Counted from the first letter of the stretch, positions 8,300 through 18,113 are shown. The stretch is DNA of 44,606 bases from Lachnospiraceae bacterium (GCA_024684055.1 JAIKXN010000118.1:1-44606); one strand, 5' to 3'. The notes: generated by a model from the sequence alone, not told the origin. Made by a program: numbers and translations.

Positions 8300-9268
8300 T
8301 TAAGCCTGTCCGTTTGATCCGAGAACGTCAACGATTTTATGAGCAACCATATCCTTAACAGCCTGACGAGCGGGCTTTAAGTACTGGCGGGGATCGAAGT
8401 GATCGGGATGCTCAGCGAAGTACTTTCTGATGTTACCTGTCATTGCAAGACGGATATCGGAGTCGATATTGATCTTACATACGGCAAGAGTAGCAGCTTT
8501 ACGAAGCTGTTCTTCGGGAATACCTACTGCATCGGGCATATTTCCGCCGTACTGGTTAACCATTGCAACGAATTCCTGAGGAACTGAAGATGAACCGTGA
8601 AGAACGATGGGGAATCCGGGAAGTTTCTTCATGCACTCTTCGAGTACGTCGAAACGAAGGGGCGGGGGAACAAGGATACCTTTTTCGTTACGTGTGCACT
8701 GTGCAGCTGTGAACTTGTATGCACCGTGTGATGTTCCGATTGCGATTGCGAGTGAGTCACAACCTGTTCTTGAAACGAATTCTTCAACTTCTTCGGGACG
8801 AGTGTAGCTTTCCTTACCTGCTTCTACAACTACTTCGTCTTCGATACCTGCAAGAGTACCAAGTTCTGCTTCTACTACTACGCCGTGAGCGTGAGCATAT
8901 TCAACAACCTGCTTTGTAAGAGCGATGTTATCTTCGAAAGACTTTGAAGAAGCATCGATCATAACTGATGTGAATCCGCCGTCGATACATGATTTGCAAA
9001 GTTCGAATGAATCGCCGTGATCAAGGTGAAGTGCGATGGGAATGTCGGGATGCTCGATAACAGCAGCCTCAACAAGCTTTACAAGGAAAGTGTGGTTAGC
9101 GTAAGCACGTGCTCCCTTGGATACCTGAAGGATTACAGGGCTCTTTAATTCATCTGCAGCTTCTGTGATTCCCTGTACGATTTCCATATTGTTTACGTTG
9201 AAAGCACCTACAGCATAACCGCCGTTATAGGCTTTCTTAAACATTTCTGTTGTGGTAACTAAAGCCAT
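8300..9268 (-). CDS. fba: Class II fructose-1,6-bisphosphate aldolase
   Basis: A 322-residue glycolytic enzyme that splits fructose 1,6-bisphosphate into glyceraldehyde 3-phosphate and dihydroxyacetone phosphate. Class II zinc motifs are clear: ALHLDHGDS, EAELGTLAGIEDE, AIGTSHGAYKF, VLHGSSSVP and CKINIDSDIRLA. Length and order fit the clostridial FbaA-like subtype. The start has a consensus AGGAGG upstream. The gene has its own promoter and terminator. Codon use is strongly biased, as expected for a highly expressed gene. Confidence 0.96.
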   Translation of the reverse strand: MALVTTTEMFKKAYNGGYAVGAFNVNNMEIVQGITEAADELKSPVILQVSKGARAYANHTFLVKLVEAAVIEHPDIPIALHLDHGDSFELCKSCIDGGFTSVMIDASSKSFEDNIALTKQVVEYAHAHGVVVEAELGTLAGIEDEVVVEAGKESYTRPEEVEEFVSRTGCDSLAIAIGTSHGAYKFTAAQCTRNEKGILVPPPLRFDVLEECMKKLPGFPIVLHGSSSVPQEFVAMVNQYGGNMPDAVGIPEEQLRKAATLAVCKINIDSDIRLAMTGNIRKYFAEHPDHFDPRQYLKPARQAVKDMVAHKIVDVLGSNGQA

Positions 9269-9333
9269 TTTAAAACCTCCTGAAATAAGAAATTTATTGC
9301 TCCCCTCACTGTCTGAAGGGCGCGTCTTTATAG

Positions 9334-9342
9334 ATTATAGCA
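9334..9342 (-). promoter_or_regulatory. Extended -10 promoter for fba
   Basis: On the minus strand TGCTATAAT forms an extended -10 (TATAAT at 9334-9339, TG at 9341-9342), about 65 bp before the fba start. I do not see a good -35 at 17 bp. Confidence 0.6.
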
Positions 9343-9402
9343 TAAAGATTGGAAATTTACTACAAAATAATTCACTAAAATATAGGGCAATTGTCTAAAA
9401 TT

Positions 9403-9434
9403 TATCATGTAGATTCTTTAATTTCTATATGATA
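9403..9434. promoter_or_regulatory. Imperfect inverted repeat, possible operator of the export operon
   Basis: TATCATGTAGA (9403-9413) and TCTATATGATA (9424-9434) are reverse complements with one mismatch and a 10-bp gap. The right arm contains a TATGAT that could serve as the -10 of the adaptor gene at 9480. Confidence 0.4.
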
Positions 9435-9479
9435 AAATCCTTTTTGGACATAAGGCATTGAGAGTAACAGGAGTATAAA

Positions 9480-10523
9480 ATGCGACCGAAATATTATTTG
9501 GCTGCATCTTTTGCAGCAGGTTTTGTATTAATCTTAGGCGGTTGTCAGACAACCGACATTCACGAGCTCGAAGAAATTCCCAAAGAACTTACAAAGACAA
9601 CTTTATCTGAAACGGTAGAGGTCCAGAAGGGTGATGTTCAGCCCGAAATACAGATGAGTCTGGTTCAGAATGCGATGGTTTATCATAATTATTCCGTTGA
9701 TGCGGAAAAACTTGAGTTTTCTGAACTGAATGTGTCGGTCGGCGACTATGTTAAAGCCGGCCAGGTTCTTGTTGTGTTCAAATCCGAAGCCATTTCAAAA
9801 GAACTCGAAAAGGCTCAGGACGATCTGGCGAGCGACAGGCTTCTTATTGAACATACGAAAAGGATCAAGGACATTATGGTCGATCCCGATAAGCCGGATG
9901 ATGAAAACAATAAGGCACTGGCAGAATCTTACGACAGACAGATCGCAATGATTCAGGATGATATAAAGTTGAAGGAAATTCTTGTTCAGGAGAAACAGAG
10001 AGCGCTGGATAAATGCATAATCCGCGCAAAGGAAGACGGAACGATTACCTTTATCAATACCGCTCTTAAAAACGGAATTGTTGTTGCCGGAACAGACCTT
10101 ATTACGGAAGCTTCCGGTGATATCGGTTTCTGGGCGGAAGTGACGGAGGACTATGATTTTGAGGTCGGTCAGGTATTTAAAGCCACGTCGCCTTCCATGG
10201 AAATGGATGTGGAGGTAACGGATGTTAAGGTAAACGAATCGGGAAGCAGGACGGTTTCTTTAAAACCAGCGAGCGAGGATGTAGTATCCGTAGGCAACGA
10301 CAGGTTTGAAGTCCTCATTTTAAAGGATCCGATTAAAGACGTTGTTTACGTGAACAGCGAAACGGTTTTTTATTCGGCGGGCAGAGATAAATCCTATGTT
10401 TACATCATGGATGAAAACGGCTTCAGAATTCCCAAGTATGTGGAAGTCGGAGAAATCGTCGGAGACATGATCATTATCAAAAGCGGACTTGAAGGCGGAG
10501 AAGAGGTGTGCGTAAATGGTTAA
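9480..10523 (+). CDS. Lipoprotein adaptor of an ABC exporter (HlyD/MacA-like), small
   Basis: A 347-residue protein with a lipoprotein signal (LGGC, lipidated Cys22). It has the layout of a membrane-fusion adaptor: a lipoyl-like half (NVSVGDYVKAGQVLVVFKSE near 82-101), a helical hairpin (about 102-178), the return half (CIIRAKEDGTITFI), and a beta-barrel plus C-terminal region (VGEIVGDMIIIKSGLEGGEEV). It should sit on the outer face of the membrane and dock on the permease encoded two genes downstream. It overlaps the next adaptor gene by 8 bases. Confidence 0.82.
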   Translation: MRPKYYLAASFAAGFVLILGGCQTTDIHELEEIPKELTKTTLSETVEVQKGDVQPEIQMSLVQNAMVYHNYSVDAEKLEFSELNVSVGDYVKAGQVLVVFKSEAISKELEKAQDDLASDRLLIEHTKRIKDIMVDPDKPDDENNKALAESYDRQIAMIQDDIKLKEILVQEKQRALDKCIIRAKEDGTITFINTALKNGIVVAGTDLITEASGDIGFWAEVTEDYDFEVGQVFKATSPSMEMDVEVTDVKVNESGSRTVSLKPASEDVVSVGNDRFEVLILKDPIKDVVYVNSETVFYSAGRDKSYVYIMDENGFRIPKYVEVGEIVGDMIIIKSGLEGGEEVCVNG

Positions 10524-12801
10524 AAAATCCGTATTAAAAAAATTATCGCTCGGGCTTGCCGTTCTTTTTGCACTGACGGCATGTACTCCCGCACAAAAAG
10601 CTCCCGAACTTCTGGAGCCGGTTGGTTCTGCGCCGACATATCGCCCCGCTTTCAGGACGGATATCGGTGCACCGAAGGTGCTTATAGGCAGAATTCAGGG
10701 AAAAGAGTATGCTCATTTTTTTGAAAAGAATCTTAAAATTGACAAAGTGAATGTTGAAGTTGGTCAGTATGTACACGAAGGCGACGTCCTCGTTGAGGCC
10801 GACCTTGAAGCTCTTCAGAATGAGTATTCCGAATTGCAGACTTCCCTGACATCGCTTAACAGACAGCACGAATTTGACGTAAAGAATCATGATTTTGCGA
10901 TTAAGAAACTCAATATTCAGAAGGAAGAAGCACAGTACCTTGAAAACATGGGCGCTTTTGTAATGCAGAAAGCGGCGGATGTTCAGAAATCCATTGATGT
11001 GGAAGAGGAATCTTTTTCCTATAATAATGATCTTTATGAATTCAACAAAAGAAAACTTAATGAGAGTATTTCCGAAACCGGAAAGCTTATCAACGAAGGA
11101 TATATTAAGGCAAAACATGACGGATACGTTACATACGTAAAGGATTTAAGAAACGGGCTTTACACCGGAGACTGTGAGAATATAGTTACCGTTACGGATG
11201 ATAACGAGACCTACATCGGCGGCGGAGTGGATACAAGATCTTACGCATACAAGAATTATAAGATCAAGGTAGCTCTTTCCGGCGGCAAAAAGGTTCCCAT
11301 AGAGGAAATACCTTATACGGATGCCGAAATGGCTTTTGCAAAGGCACAGAATTTTTATGCGGAACAGAGATTCCGCTTTACTGAGGAAACAGATTTCAAA
11401 CTTGGCGATTACGTTGTGCTTGAATTCTTTCTTAAGGATAAAAACAATGTTCTTGTAGTCGGAAAGGATTCATATTCCACCGATGAAAGCGGAAATTTCG
11501 TATATATAAAGAAAGACGACGGAAGCCTTGAAAAAAGATATTTTGAAATGGGCGATCTGGATGACTGGTACGCAGAGGTTTTAAGCGGAATTGAGGAAGG
11601 CGAAGAAGTTCTTTATACTCAGTCTGCAGCACTTCCTGCCATGACCGGTGAATATGAAGTGGTTTTGAATCAGTTTAAGAATATCGAATCGGCAAAAGGA
11701 ATCAAAAAGACCGACAGAGCGACATACAATTATTATTCTCCCGACAAAGGCGAGGTAGTGGAAGTATATGTTCATTCGGCACAGAAGATCCAGAAGGGCG
11801 ATCCTCTTATGAAAATCGCAGTTGATTCCCAGAAAGGAAGACTTGTTGAGATTCAGAACAGGATTAAAAACGAGAATACCGATTATGAGACTTATTTAAA
11901 AGATTTTGACAAGAATCGCGAGAGCAAATACAAAGAAGCGTATGACAGCGGACATGCGATAGATATAAAAACAGATCTTCTTAACAGTTTAAAGAAGCAG
12001 TTAAGCTCTCCGGATATTTCCGAAGCAGAAATGATCACGCTTTCAAGAGAAAAAGCGGAACTTGAAGCGGCCATTAATGCAGACAGTTATACAAAGGCAT
12101 ATGCGGAAATCGAACTTGAAAAAATGGATGCCGAGAAAGAGTTCAAAAAAGCATCGCATGAAAGTACGATAAACTCGCTTAACAAGTCTCTTGAAGTTGC
12201 GCGAAAAGAGAATGACGGAACAGGTTACAAAACGATATATGCCAGATATGACGGCGAGGTTACCCAGGTCAAAAAAGAAGTGGGACACAAAGTTAATGCA
12301 GGCGATTCGCTTGTTGAGACCGCTGACAGATTTGAAAAGATAATCAAACTTTCAACCAAAATTCAGGAAAGACGCGGATTCAAAATGACGATCACAGCCG
12401 ATGAAACAGAGTTTGAGGCGGATGTTATCAAAGGAAATGACAGCATGTTTCCAATCCTCTTCACTGAGAATGAGAGAGTTTATCTCATAAAACCCTCACA
12501 ACCTGACACGGGATTTTATCTTGAAATGGAAGATGACAGTTTCTTTAATGTATCGAGTGCAATGGGCGAACTTCAGTATCAGTTTGAAAGCATAATCGTG
12601 GATAATGTTTACCGCATTCCTCTGGATTATGTTTTCGAAGAAATTTCATTCGATAATCAGAAATACAATTATGTCTGGGTTAAAAATGGAGATGAAGCAT
12701 ATAAAAAATATGTTACGCTCGGAAGCGACCATGAAGTCGGAAGTTCAACAAACCCTGTTGTGATCAACGGATTATCGGTAGGAGATGTACTAGTAAAGTA
12801 G
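10516..12801 (+). CDS. Large lipoprotein adaptor with two tandem HlyD-like units
   Basis: A 761-residue lipoprotein (LTAC lipobox, Cys23). Two complete adaptor units can be read in tandem. The first has VNVEVGQYVHEGDVLVEAD near 78, a coiled coil, then YIKAKHDGYVTYVKD and a barrel. The second begins near 410 (SPDKGEVVEVYVHSAQKIQKGDPLMKI), has a long coiled coil (about 440-570), then TIYARYDGEVTQVKKEVGHKVNAGDSLV and a second barrel ending LGSDHEVGSSTNPVVINGLSVGDVLVK. This is about double the usual MacA length. It ends in TAG, one of only two genes in the window with that stop. Confidence 0.8.
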   Translation: MVKKSVLKKLSLGLAVLFALTACTPAQKAPELLEPVGSAPTYRPAFRTDIGAPKVLIGRIQGKEYAHFFEKNLKIDKVNVEVGQYVHEGDVLVEADLEALQNEYSELQTSLTSLNRQHEFDVKNHDFAIKKLNIQKEEAQYLENMGAFVMQKAADVQKSIDVEEESFSYNNDLYEFNKRKLNESISETGKLINEGYIKAKHDGYVTYVKDLRNGLYTGDCENIVTVTDDNETYIGGGVDTRSYAYKNYKIKVALSGGKKVPIEEIPYTDAEMAFAKAQNFYAEQRFRFTEETDFKLGDYVVLEFFLKDKNNVLVVGKDSYSTDESGNFVYIKKDDGSLEKRYFEMGDLDDWYAEVLSGIEEGEEVLYTQSAALPAMTGEYEVVLNQFKNIESAKGIKKTDRATYNYYSPDKGEVVEVYVHSAQKIQKGDPLMKIAVDSQKGRLVEIQNRIKNENTDYETYLKDFDKNRESKYKEAYDSGHAIDIKTDLLNSLKKQLSSPDISEAEMITLSREKAELEAAINADSYTKAYAEIELEKMDAEKEFKKASHESTINSLNKSLEVARKENDGTGYKTIYARYDGEVTQVKKEVGHKVNAGDSLVETADRFEKIIKLSTKIQERRGFKMTITADETEFEADVIKGNDSMFPILFTENERVYLIKPSQPDTGFYLEMEDDSFFNVSSAMGELQYQFESIIVDNVYRIPLDYVFEEISFDNQKYNYVWVKNGDEAYKKYVTLGSDHEVGSSTNPVVINGLSVGDVLVK

Positions 12802-12814
12802 AGGATACATAAAA

Positions 12815-15664
12815 ATGATAAGATTTATCAAATATAAAATACTGAATAAAAGATGGCTGAATTTATGTCTTCTTACCGGAGTTATTCTTCTTTCCGGATT
12901 CCTTTGTGTTTATCCCATGTTTAAAGAAGGAAGCTTAAACAGGAAAATGCAGAGTCTTTTCCATGAATACATTGAGAAAAACAAAGAATTTCCGGCTGCC
13001 GTATGGACAAGAGGCGAAGTGACGGGAGAGAGTTATTCCGATGTCGATTCCGTTATTGCATTCATGGACGAACTTGCAGCCACATGGGGCAGATATCTTG
13101 ATATTCCGATGATGGAAAAGGAGCAGATAATCGAGATCAATGCAGGTTACGGAGAAGAAAGTCTTACCGGAAAATCCAGACAGATAACTCTTGATTATGT
13201 CAATAATTTAAAAGATCATGCGGATATCGTCTGCGGAGTCTGGCCCGATGAGGCAGGATCTTCCGATAACGAAATGGTCAAAGAGGCTTTAAATGCAGGT
13301 GCGCTTCCCTGTGTGGTTTCAGCGGCCACATATGAAAGAGACAGCATTACTCTCGGCCAGACTTTCAGGGCAACTCTTAATAAATCCAATGACAAAAACG
13401 AATTTGTAATGGTCATTGTCGGAATTATCGAAGAAAAAGACGACGGTGTTCCCTTCTGGCAGAAAAGGCTTGAAAAATACAACAGAAGCCTGTTTTTCAG
13501 TAAAGACGATTACTCGCTTCTTATGAAGAGTTACAGTATCGGAACGATGTATTATCAGGAATATGTCACGCTTGATTATACATATATCAATTACAACAAT
13601 GCCGAGGACTTTTACTCATATCTCGTACAGTTTCAGAATATAGATCCCGAGTTTGGAAGCAATTTCAAAAATATAATAAGTTCGTACATGGAAAGCAAGA
13701 AAACCATAAGTGCAATCCTCTTTACTTTTGAAATTCCCATTGTGGCAATGCTTCTTTTATTCATTTTCATGATTTCGGGCAGAATCCTTGAGATGGAAAC
13801 AAATGAGATCGCAATGCTCAAGAGCCGCGGCGTCAGCAGAGGAAAGATCATAATTCTTTATATCATACAGTCTGCGATCATTTCGTTTGTCGGTTCGATC
13901 ATCGGACTTCCTCTGGGTTATTTCTTCTGCAAACTCGGAGCGGGAACGGATTCATTCCTTGGATTTACGCTTAAGGATACAAGCATTTATTCTCCCAATC
14001 TTACAATGCTTGTTTTTGCGGGAATAGCATTCGGACTGTCAATGCTTTTTATGATCATTCCGGTTATTCCCATTTCGAAATATACGATCATTGAAAGAAA
14101 ATCACATAAAAATGAAGGCAAGGCCAAGCCTTTATGGGAAAAGTTTTTCCTTGATATTCCTCTTCTCGGATTGTCAATCTATCTTTTGTTTAACTATCTT
14201 AAACAAAGAGAAGCAATCTCGCTGGCGATTGTATCGGGAGGACAGATTGACCCAATCATTTTCTTGGATTCTTCGCTTTTTATTTTGGGATGCGGTCTGT
14301 TCGCATTAAGAATACTCCACCTTCTTACCAACCTTATTTACAAGATCGGCAAGAAGAAATGGAAACCCGCTGAATACGTTGCATTTTTGCAGATAATAAG
14401 AACAACCAAAAAACAGGGATTCATTTCCGTATTTCTTGTAATGACGATCGCGCTCGGAATTTTCAATTCCAATCTTGCCAGAAGCGTTAACGAGAATATG
14501 GAGAGAAGAATAGATTATAATGTCGGATGTGATTATATTCTGGAAGAAAAGTGGGAGATCATATTAAAGAAACTCGGCTCGAACGGACCTACCTACTGGC
14601 GTTACAAGGAACCCGACATAAACAGATTTGAACCGCTCAAAGCTCTTGGCGTCGAAAGCATGACAAGAGTTGTAAAAGACAAAAATACCGAAGTGACGGT
14701 CGGAAGACAAAAAGAACTCGGATGTACTCTTTATGCGGTCAACACCAGGGAATTCGGTCAGACGGCATCGCTTAAGGACGGACTTAACGACAAACACTGG
14801 TATAACTACTTAAACGATCTGTCGCAAAAGCCCAACGGTGTGATCATTTCCAGAAACCTTGCCGAAAAATATGAACTTAACGTCGGCGACAAGATTGAGT
14901 ACGGAAGATATTCGCCTGTTGAATCGAATAAGCTTTATGCATCCGCAAAGCCTGAAATAGTCGGAATAGTCGATTCCTTCCCGGGATTCGAATCAAAGAT
15001 ATATCTTCTTCAGGATGACGGAACATATAAGACAAAAGACAATTATCTGCTTGTTGTAAATTATACAAGCGAGGTCGAGACATTTTCGCTTCGTCCTTAC
15101 GAAATATGGATGAAATTAACTCCCAATGCGGACTATAAGGAAATCGATGCGTTCTTGCGCGAAAATGACATAAAGACCGATTCGACCACAAGCAGAGCGA
15201 AACTTATTCAGGATCAGAGGGATTCGACACTTATTCAGATTACAAACGGTATGTTCTCTATAGGATTTGTTATTTCGCTGACCGTTTGTGCGGTAGGATT
15301 CCTGATTTACTGGATACTTACCATAAGAGAAAGAGAACTCATTTACGGTATTTACCGTTCCATGGGTATGACAATGGGAGAAATGTTCAGAATGCTTGCA
15401 CTTGAACAGATGTTTTCATCACTGTTTGCGTGTGCGGCCGGTTTCGGAGTCGGCATTCTTACAACGTTCCTGTTTACGAAACTTATTTCCATTGTTTATC
15501 TTCCGAGAGAACACAACATACCTCTTGAAGTTATCTTCAAAGCCGCGGATGCAGGCAAGATGGTTGCAATTGTATTAATTGTATTCCTGGTATGCTTTAT
15601 GATAATTTACAGAATTATTAAGAACATGAATATTACCAAGGCTATTAAACTTGGTGATGACTGA
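12815..15664 (+). CDS. ABC exporter permease with two FtsX modules
   Basis: A 949-residue permease of the MacB/LolC-type (FtsX) class. An N-terminal membrane helix (about 14-32) precedes a large extracytoplasmic domain (33-300). A first FtsX module (about 303-425, with NEIAMLKSRGVSRGKI as the coupling segment) is followed by further helices near 450-540. Then comes a second outside domain (about 570-800) and a second FtsX module (about 805-940, with RERELIYGIYRSMGMTMGEM). Both halves of a usual dimer are thus joined in one chain. The next gene, an ATPase, starts within 14 bases of this stop. Substrate is unknown. Confidence 0.85.
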   Translation: MIRFIKYKILNKRWLNLCLLTGVILLSGFLCVYPMFKEGSLNRKMQSLFHEYIEKNKEFPAAVWTRGEVTGESYSDVDSVIAFMDELAATWGRYLDIPMMEKEQIIEINAGYGEESLTGKSRQITLDYVNNLKDHADIVCGVWPDEAGSSDNEMVKEALNAGALPCVVSAATYERDSITLGQTFRATLNKSNDKNEFVMVIVGIIEEKDDGVPFWQKRLEKYNRSLFFSKDDYSLLMKSYSIGTMYYQEYVTLDYTYINYNNAEDFYSYLVQFQNIDPEFGSNFKNIISSYMESKKTISAILFTFEIPIVAMLLLFIFMISGRILEMETNEIAMLKSRGVSRGKIIILYIIQSAIISFVGSIIGLPLGYFFCKLGAGTDSFLGFTLKDTSIYSPNLTMLVFAGIAFGLSMLFMIIPVIPISKYTIIERKSHKNEGKAKPLWEKFFLDIPLLGLSIYLLFNYLKQREAISLAIVSGGQIDPIIFLDSSLFILGCGLFALRILHLLTNLIYKIGKKKWKPAEYVAFLQIIRTTKKQGFISVFLVMTIALGIFNSNLARSVNENMERRIDYNVGCDYILEEKWEIILKKLGSNGPTYWRYKEPDINRFEPLKALGVESMTRVVKDKNTEVTVGRQKELGCTLYAVNTREFGQTASLKDGLNDKHWYNYLNDLSQKPNGVIISRNLAEKYELNVGDKIEYGRYSPVESNKLYASAKPEIVGIVDSFPGFESKIYLLQDDGTYKTKDNYLLVVNYTSEVETFSLRPYEIWMKLTPNADYKEIDAFLRENDIKTDSTTSRAKLIQDQRDSTLIQITNGMFSIGFVISLTVCAVGFLIYWILTIRERELIYGIYRSMGMTMGEMFRMLALEQMFSSLFACAAGFGVGILTTFLFTKLISIVYLPREHNIPLEVIFKAADAGKMVAIVLIVFLVCFMIIYRIIKNMNITKAIKLGDD

Positions 15665-15677
15665 TGACGGTGAAAAT

Positions 15678-16364
15678 ATGGAAAGTATAATCAAAACAAT
15701 CGATATTCATAAGAGTTTCCCACTCGGAAATCACGAGATGCTTGAGGTTTTAAAGGGTGTTGATTTTGAAGTTCAGCCAGCGAGCCTTACTATTTTAAAA
15801 GGCCGTTCCGGTTCCGGAAAAACAACGCTTTTAAATATCTTAAGCATGCTTGACGATCCCACTTCGGGTAAAGTCATTATAGACAATACCGATGTGGGAA
15901 GCATGAGTGTTAGAAAAAGAGAACTCATGAGAAGATACAACGTGGGATTTATTTTTCAGTCTGTTGCACTCGTTCCCATCATGAGCGCGTACGAGAACGT
16001 GGATTTCGGACTGAAACTCGCGGAATACAAGGGAGACAGGGATGCAAGAATCAAGGAAGTGCTGTCCATAGTCGGCCTTGAAAAAAGGATTAACCACATG
16101 CCTTCGCAGATGTCCGGCGGTGAGCAGCAGAGAGTGGCAATTGCCAGAGCCGTTGCGCACAAGCCCAAGATCATTTTTGCCGACGAACCTACCGGCGCTC
16201 TTGATACCGCAACAGGTCTCGGGATCATCTCTCTTTTCAAGAAACTTATCGAAAAAGAGGGCATTACCATAGTTATGACCACGCATGACCCCAACCTTAT
16301 GAGTTTCGGCGACGCTGTTTATGAAATGGAAGACGGAGAATTAAGATATGTACCCGGAGAATAA
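15678..16364 (+). CDS. ABC transporter ATP-binding protein 1 (MacB/LolD type)
   Basis: A 228-residue ATPase, complete for the family: Walker A GRSGSGKTT (42-50), Q-loop FIFQS, signature MSGGEQQRVAIARA, Walker B IIFADEPTGALD and switch TTHD. I chose ATG 15678, preceded by GACGGTGA, because the protein then begins like related ATPases. In-frame TTG 15651 and ATG 15657 are alternatives that would overlap the permease gene. It should energise the double-FtsX permease together with the second ATPase. Confidence 0.88.
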   Translation: MESIIKTIDIHKSFPLGNHEMLEVLKGVDFEVQPASLTILKGRSGSGKTTLLNILSMLDDPTSGKVIIDNTDVGSMSVRKRELMRRYNVGFIFQSVALVPIMSAYENVDFGLKLAEYKGDRDARIKEVLSIVGLEKRINHMPSQMSGGEQQRVAIARAVAHKPKIIFADEPTGALDTATGLGIISLFKKLIEKEGITIVMTTHDPNLMSFGDAVYEMEDGELRYVPGE

Positions 16365-17286
16365 TACCACAGTTGAAAACGAGAATATCGAAGAAGTTAA
16401 AAAAGACAATATCCTTGTCTGCGACGGACTGGTTAAACTGTATAAAACCAAAGATGTTGAAGTAATGGCTCTTCAGGGACTCGAACTTGAAATAGGAAGG
16501 GGAGAACTTGTTGCGATCATCGGAAAGAGCGGCAGCGGAAAATCCACACTTCTTAACATGATCGGAGGACTTGAAAAACCCACTACCGGAAAGCTTTACG
16601 TTGACGGAAACGATCTGTTTGCCATGCCTGAAAAAGGACTCGTTGAGTACAGAAGACATACTGTCGGCTTTGTCTGGCAGAACAGCGGACAGAACCTCTT
16701 CCCGTATCTGACTGCACTGCAGAATGTTGAAGCGCCGCTCTACTTTGAAAATATGAGTCAGAAGAAGAGAAAAGAAAAAGCTTTAAGCCTTATGAAGATG
16801 ATCGGAATAGATCATAAAGCAAATTCTTATCCGACTCAGATGTCCGGCGGTGAACAGCAGAGAGTTGCCATAGCCGTGGCGCTTGCGCACGATCCGAAGA
16901 TACTGCTTGCGGACGAGCCTACCGGTGCGGTTGATTCGAAAACTTCCAACATGATCCAGGATATCTTCAGGAAGATAAATCAGGAAACGGGGATCACGAT
17001 CATCATAGTTACGCATGATATAAGCCTTGCGAACAAGGTTTCCCGAGTTATCATGATTGCCGACGGAAAGATAAGTACCGAGAAGATCATGAAGGAACAG
17101 TATCGTCAGCAGCTTGACAAACTTACGACGGAAAGTCTTGCCGAAGTTGAATCGCACGAGGAATATTCGATCCTTGATAAAGCGAGAAGAGTTCAGCTCT
17201 CGCAGGAAGCGCTTGAGATGGCTGGCATCGATTCGAACAAGGTCAGAGTAGAAGTTAAAGACGGAAAGATCATTATATCAAAGTGA
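16348..17286 (+). CDS. ABC transporter ATP-binding protein 2 with C-terminal extension
   Basis: A 312-residue ATPase with Walker A GKSGSGKST, signature MSGGEQQRVAIAVA, Walker B LLADEPTGAVD and switch VTHD. All are intact, so it should hydrolyse ATP. About 25 extra residues precede the ATPase core. About 75 follow it (QQLDKLTTESLAEVESHEEY, then ARRVQLSQEALEMAGI and VRVEVKDGKIIISK), an unusual tail for a LolD-like protein. The start overlaps the first ATPase by 17 bases and has a GGAGAA site. It probably forms a heterodimer with ATPase 1 on the fused permease. A terminator follows. Confidence 0.88.
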   Translation: MYPENNTTVENENIEEVKKDNILVCDGLVKLYKTKDVEVMALQGLELEIGRGELVAIIGKSGSGKSTLLNMIGGLEKPTTGKLYVDGNDLFAMPEKGLVEYRRHTVGFVWQNSGQNLFPYLTALQNVEAPLYFENMSQKKRKEKALSLMKMIGIDHKANSYPTQMSGGEQQRVAIAVALAHDPKILLADEPTGAVDSKTSNMIQDIFRKINQETGITIIIVTHDISLANKVSRVIMIADGKISTEKIMKEQYRQQLDKLTTESLAEVESHEEYSILDKARRVQLSQEALEMAGIDSNKVRVEVKDGKIIISK

Positions 17287-17297
17287 TCATCAAAAAA

Positions 17298-17320
17298 ATC
17301 GACCTCAGGGTCGATTTTTT
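17298..17320 (+). terminator. Terminator of the ABC export operon
   Basis: ATCGACC (17298-17304) pairs with GGTCGAT (17309-17315), followed by a run of T. It is flanked by an A-tract, so it may also stop minus-strand transcription. Confidence 0.82.
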
Positions 17321-17389
17321 ATGTGGAAAAACTGTATTGTGCTTTTAGTTTTGCAATATTTTGTTTTTCGTTAAATGAAAATATCACGG

Positions 17390-18076
17390 TTACATATGAA
17401 ATCGTTTTTTGAATTCCGAAATAACGGTACGTCCTCTGAATATTGCGAGACCGAAAAATGCAAGTCCGTTTATAACAAGACATATCGACCATGCGATGGG
17501 CGGAACACCGTCATTGATGATAAGGATAACCAGCCACGGGACAACGCCTGCGAACATGTTTAGGAACATGTATATGAGCGAATGATCGGTGAAATGTTTG
17601 TCTACGAGAGAGAGTACAAAGTTTGCGATCATGTTTGCGCTGCAAAGGATCGGAATGATGTAGATCGGAGTAATACCGAGGAACGGGACATCCCACGCAA
17701 GGTAAATAAATGTTTCCGTAAAAATCGAAAGAAGCGAGACCGTTACAAACGATAAAAACAAAGTTTTCAGGAGATTGTAATGCTTCCTTAAAATGAATTC
17801 CAAAAGCCAGCCCGAAACGAGAAGCCATCCGACAACGATGGGGCTCCAGGTAGGATGCGGAATGTTCAGAAACAGATAATCCACGGCAAGATTGATGATG
17901 CATACCGCTATCACGCTGAATGACACGATCTTAAATGCGATGTGTCTTTTGCGGTATTTGTCTTCGATCTTTGGCCAGTGCTCCTTTTCGCCTTCGCCTG
18001 TCAGAAGATTCTGGCAGAGAGGGCATTTTTCATGATTTCCGCCTATATTAATTTTGCAGTGAGGACAGTATTTCAT
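17390..18076 (-). CDS. Zinc-ribbon integral membrane protein (DUF6320-like)
   Basis: A 228-residue protein. It begins with a zinc ribbon (CPHC at residues 4-7 and CPLC near 18-21), a short linker, then about six or seven membrane helices from residue 48 to 215, and a basic tail. I recognise it as similar to DUF6320 proteins, with no known reaction. The start has an AAGGTAG site. It follows the condensation-type acyltransferase and the alpha/beta hydrolase in the same direction, so it is probably the last gene of that minus-strand unit. Confidence 0.6.
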   Translation of the reverse strand: MKYCPHCKINIGGNHEKCPLCQNLLTGEGEKEHWPKIEDKYRKRHIAFKIVSFSVIAVCIINLAVDYLFLNIPHPTWSPIVVGWLLVSGWLLEFILRKHYNLLKTLFLSFVTVSLLSIFTETFIYLAWDVPFLGITPIYIIPILCSANMIANFVLSLVDKHFTDHSLIYMFLNMFAGVVPWLVILIINDGVPPIAWSICLVINGLAFFGLAIFRGRTVISEFKKRFHM

Positions 18077-18113
18077 TTTCTACCTTCTTACAAATTAAAT
18101 ATCCGAAGTAAAA

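Noticed and set aside
9730-9951. Alternative frames inside the adaptor genes
   Set aside because: They lie within clear lipoprotein adaptor genes and show no family features.
15840-16294. Long open frames antisense to the first ATPase gene
   Set aside because: Two overlapping antisense frames are shadows of a clearly conserved ATPase gene and have no ribosome site or family resemblance.
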